Source: an uncultured Christensenellaceae bacterium (lineage in GTDB: Bacteria; Bacillota; Clostridia; Christensenellales; Borkfalkiaceae). From it: a stretch of DNA of 64,000 nt. The stretch lies in the NCBI GenBank assembly GCA_910588685.1, contig CAJUPX010000008.1, positions 1 to 64,000 of the forward strand, written 5' to 3'. Below, piece after piece: positions 63,553 to 64,000 of this stretch (its first letter is position 1; every line of letters begins with the position of its first letter). The notes below the pieces were generated by a model. It saw nothing but the letters and a program-made list of their open reading frames with translations, did not search any database and was not told the origin of the DNA. The translations under genes and the position numbers were made by a program.

Positions 63553-64000
63553 ATGAAAGCAACAGGAATTGTAAGAAGAATAGACGAATTGGGAAGAGTG
63601 GTAATTCCCAAAGAAATAAGGAGCACTCTACGCCTTAAATCGGGCGACCCGTTGGAAATATTTACCGATCACGACGAACTTATGCTCAAAAAATACTCGC
63701 CGATAGCTTCGCTGGATAAATTTTCGGAGGGAACGGCTAAGTCGCTTTCCGACCTGTCGGGTCATATAGCGGTAATCTGCGACACGGACGAGGTATTGCA
63801 CGCTTCGGGGCGCGGTCAGCGCGAATTTGACGGAAAAAGCGTTTCCGAAAAAATGGACAGGATAATGCGCGACAGAAAGAGTTATATCGCAAACCTTTCG
63901 GAGGGCGGCGACATAGTTCCTATCTGCGAGGGTCAGACGGAAGTTACGGCGCAGATAATAGTGCCTATAGTTTGCAACGGCGACTGCCTCGGCGCGGTAG
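63553..64000 (+). CDS. spoVT: Stage V sporulation protein T, 3' end cut by window edge
   Basis: The visible 149 residues begin MKATGIVRRIDELGRVVIPK, the AbrB/SpoVT swapped-hairpin DNA-binding domain, and continue into a GAF-like domain (LSDLSGHIAVICDTDEVLHASG.., VTAQIIVPIVCNGDCLGAV). SpoVT has about 178 residues, so roughly 30 are missing. It controls forespore genes after engulfment. AGGAG precedes the ATG. Its presence suggests a spore-forming lineage. Confidence 0.92.
   Translation, partial: MKATGIVRRIDELGRVVIPKEIRSTLRLKSGDPLEIFTDHDELMLKKYSPIASLDKFSEGTAKSLSDLSGHIAVICDTDEVLHASGRGQREFDGKSVSEKMDRIMRDRKSYIANLSEGGDIVPICEGQTEVTAQIIVPIVCNGDCLGAV

Overview
The window looks like a chromosomal segment of a Gram-positive, probably spore-forming Firmicute of class Clostridia, most likely a gut-associated Christensenellales-like lineage. 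The evidence is a SpoVT (AbrB-type) gene at the right edge, DegV, YetF/DUF421 with DUF4363, DUF1893, a WYL regulator, many lipobox lipoproteins with InlB-type repeats, and AGGAGG-type ribosome sites with TTGACA-17-TATAAT promoters throughout. The lineage is inferred from gene content and style; no rRNA or tRNA gene is present to confirm it.

Layout. 1-2822 (minus strand): an OmpR-type two-component system followed by an ABC ATPase and the start of its permease, with a shared sequence box in front of both transcription units. 2951-9357: a DUF1893 protein and a signalling block made of a PAS/hybrid histidine kinase broken by one base, a REC/HD-GYP/GGDEF regulator, an Hpt protein and two envelope-related proteins. 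9463-16705: DegV, an autoregulated-looking TetR/ABC operon, a WYL regulator and a NitT/TauT-type importer. 16778-22361: valS, a membrane-anchored metallo-beta-lactamase-fold protein, a lipoprotein and the DUF4363/YetF pair.

22392-26170 is a foreign island of about 3.8 kb: a phage-like protein fragment, a small membrane protein and a DDE transposase. Fifteen-base direct repeats flank it. It sits between the YetF gene and the folate operon folC-folE-folP-folBK, and its right end appears to supply the -35 box of the folate promoter.

29693-41227 is core housekeeping: Ppx/GppA, Maf, an MreB-like protein, LepA, a short alkylguanine-DNA alkyltransferase, HemW, guaB and guaA. Two copies of a 120-bp palindrome-ended repeat lie here, one after lepA and one between guaB and guaA. 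41265-46798 holds a divergent XRE-type regulator and DUF6809-like gene around a paired operator, an orphan hybrid kinase, a BspA/InlB-repeat lipoprotein and a TtcA-like thiolase.

47318-63397 is the most unusual part: a 1340-residue lipoprotein whose last repeat is cut off by an in-frame TAG, then a tightly packed operon of a membrane protein, MoxR ATPase, DUF58 protein, two VWA membrane proteins (one with two VWA domains) and two large lipoproteins. It looks like a MoxR/VWA envelope assembly or quality-control system. The window ends inside spoVT.
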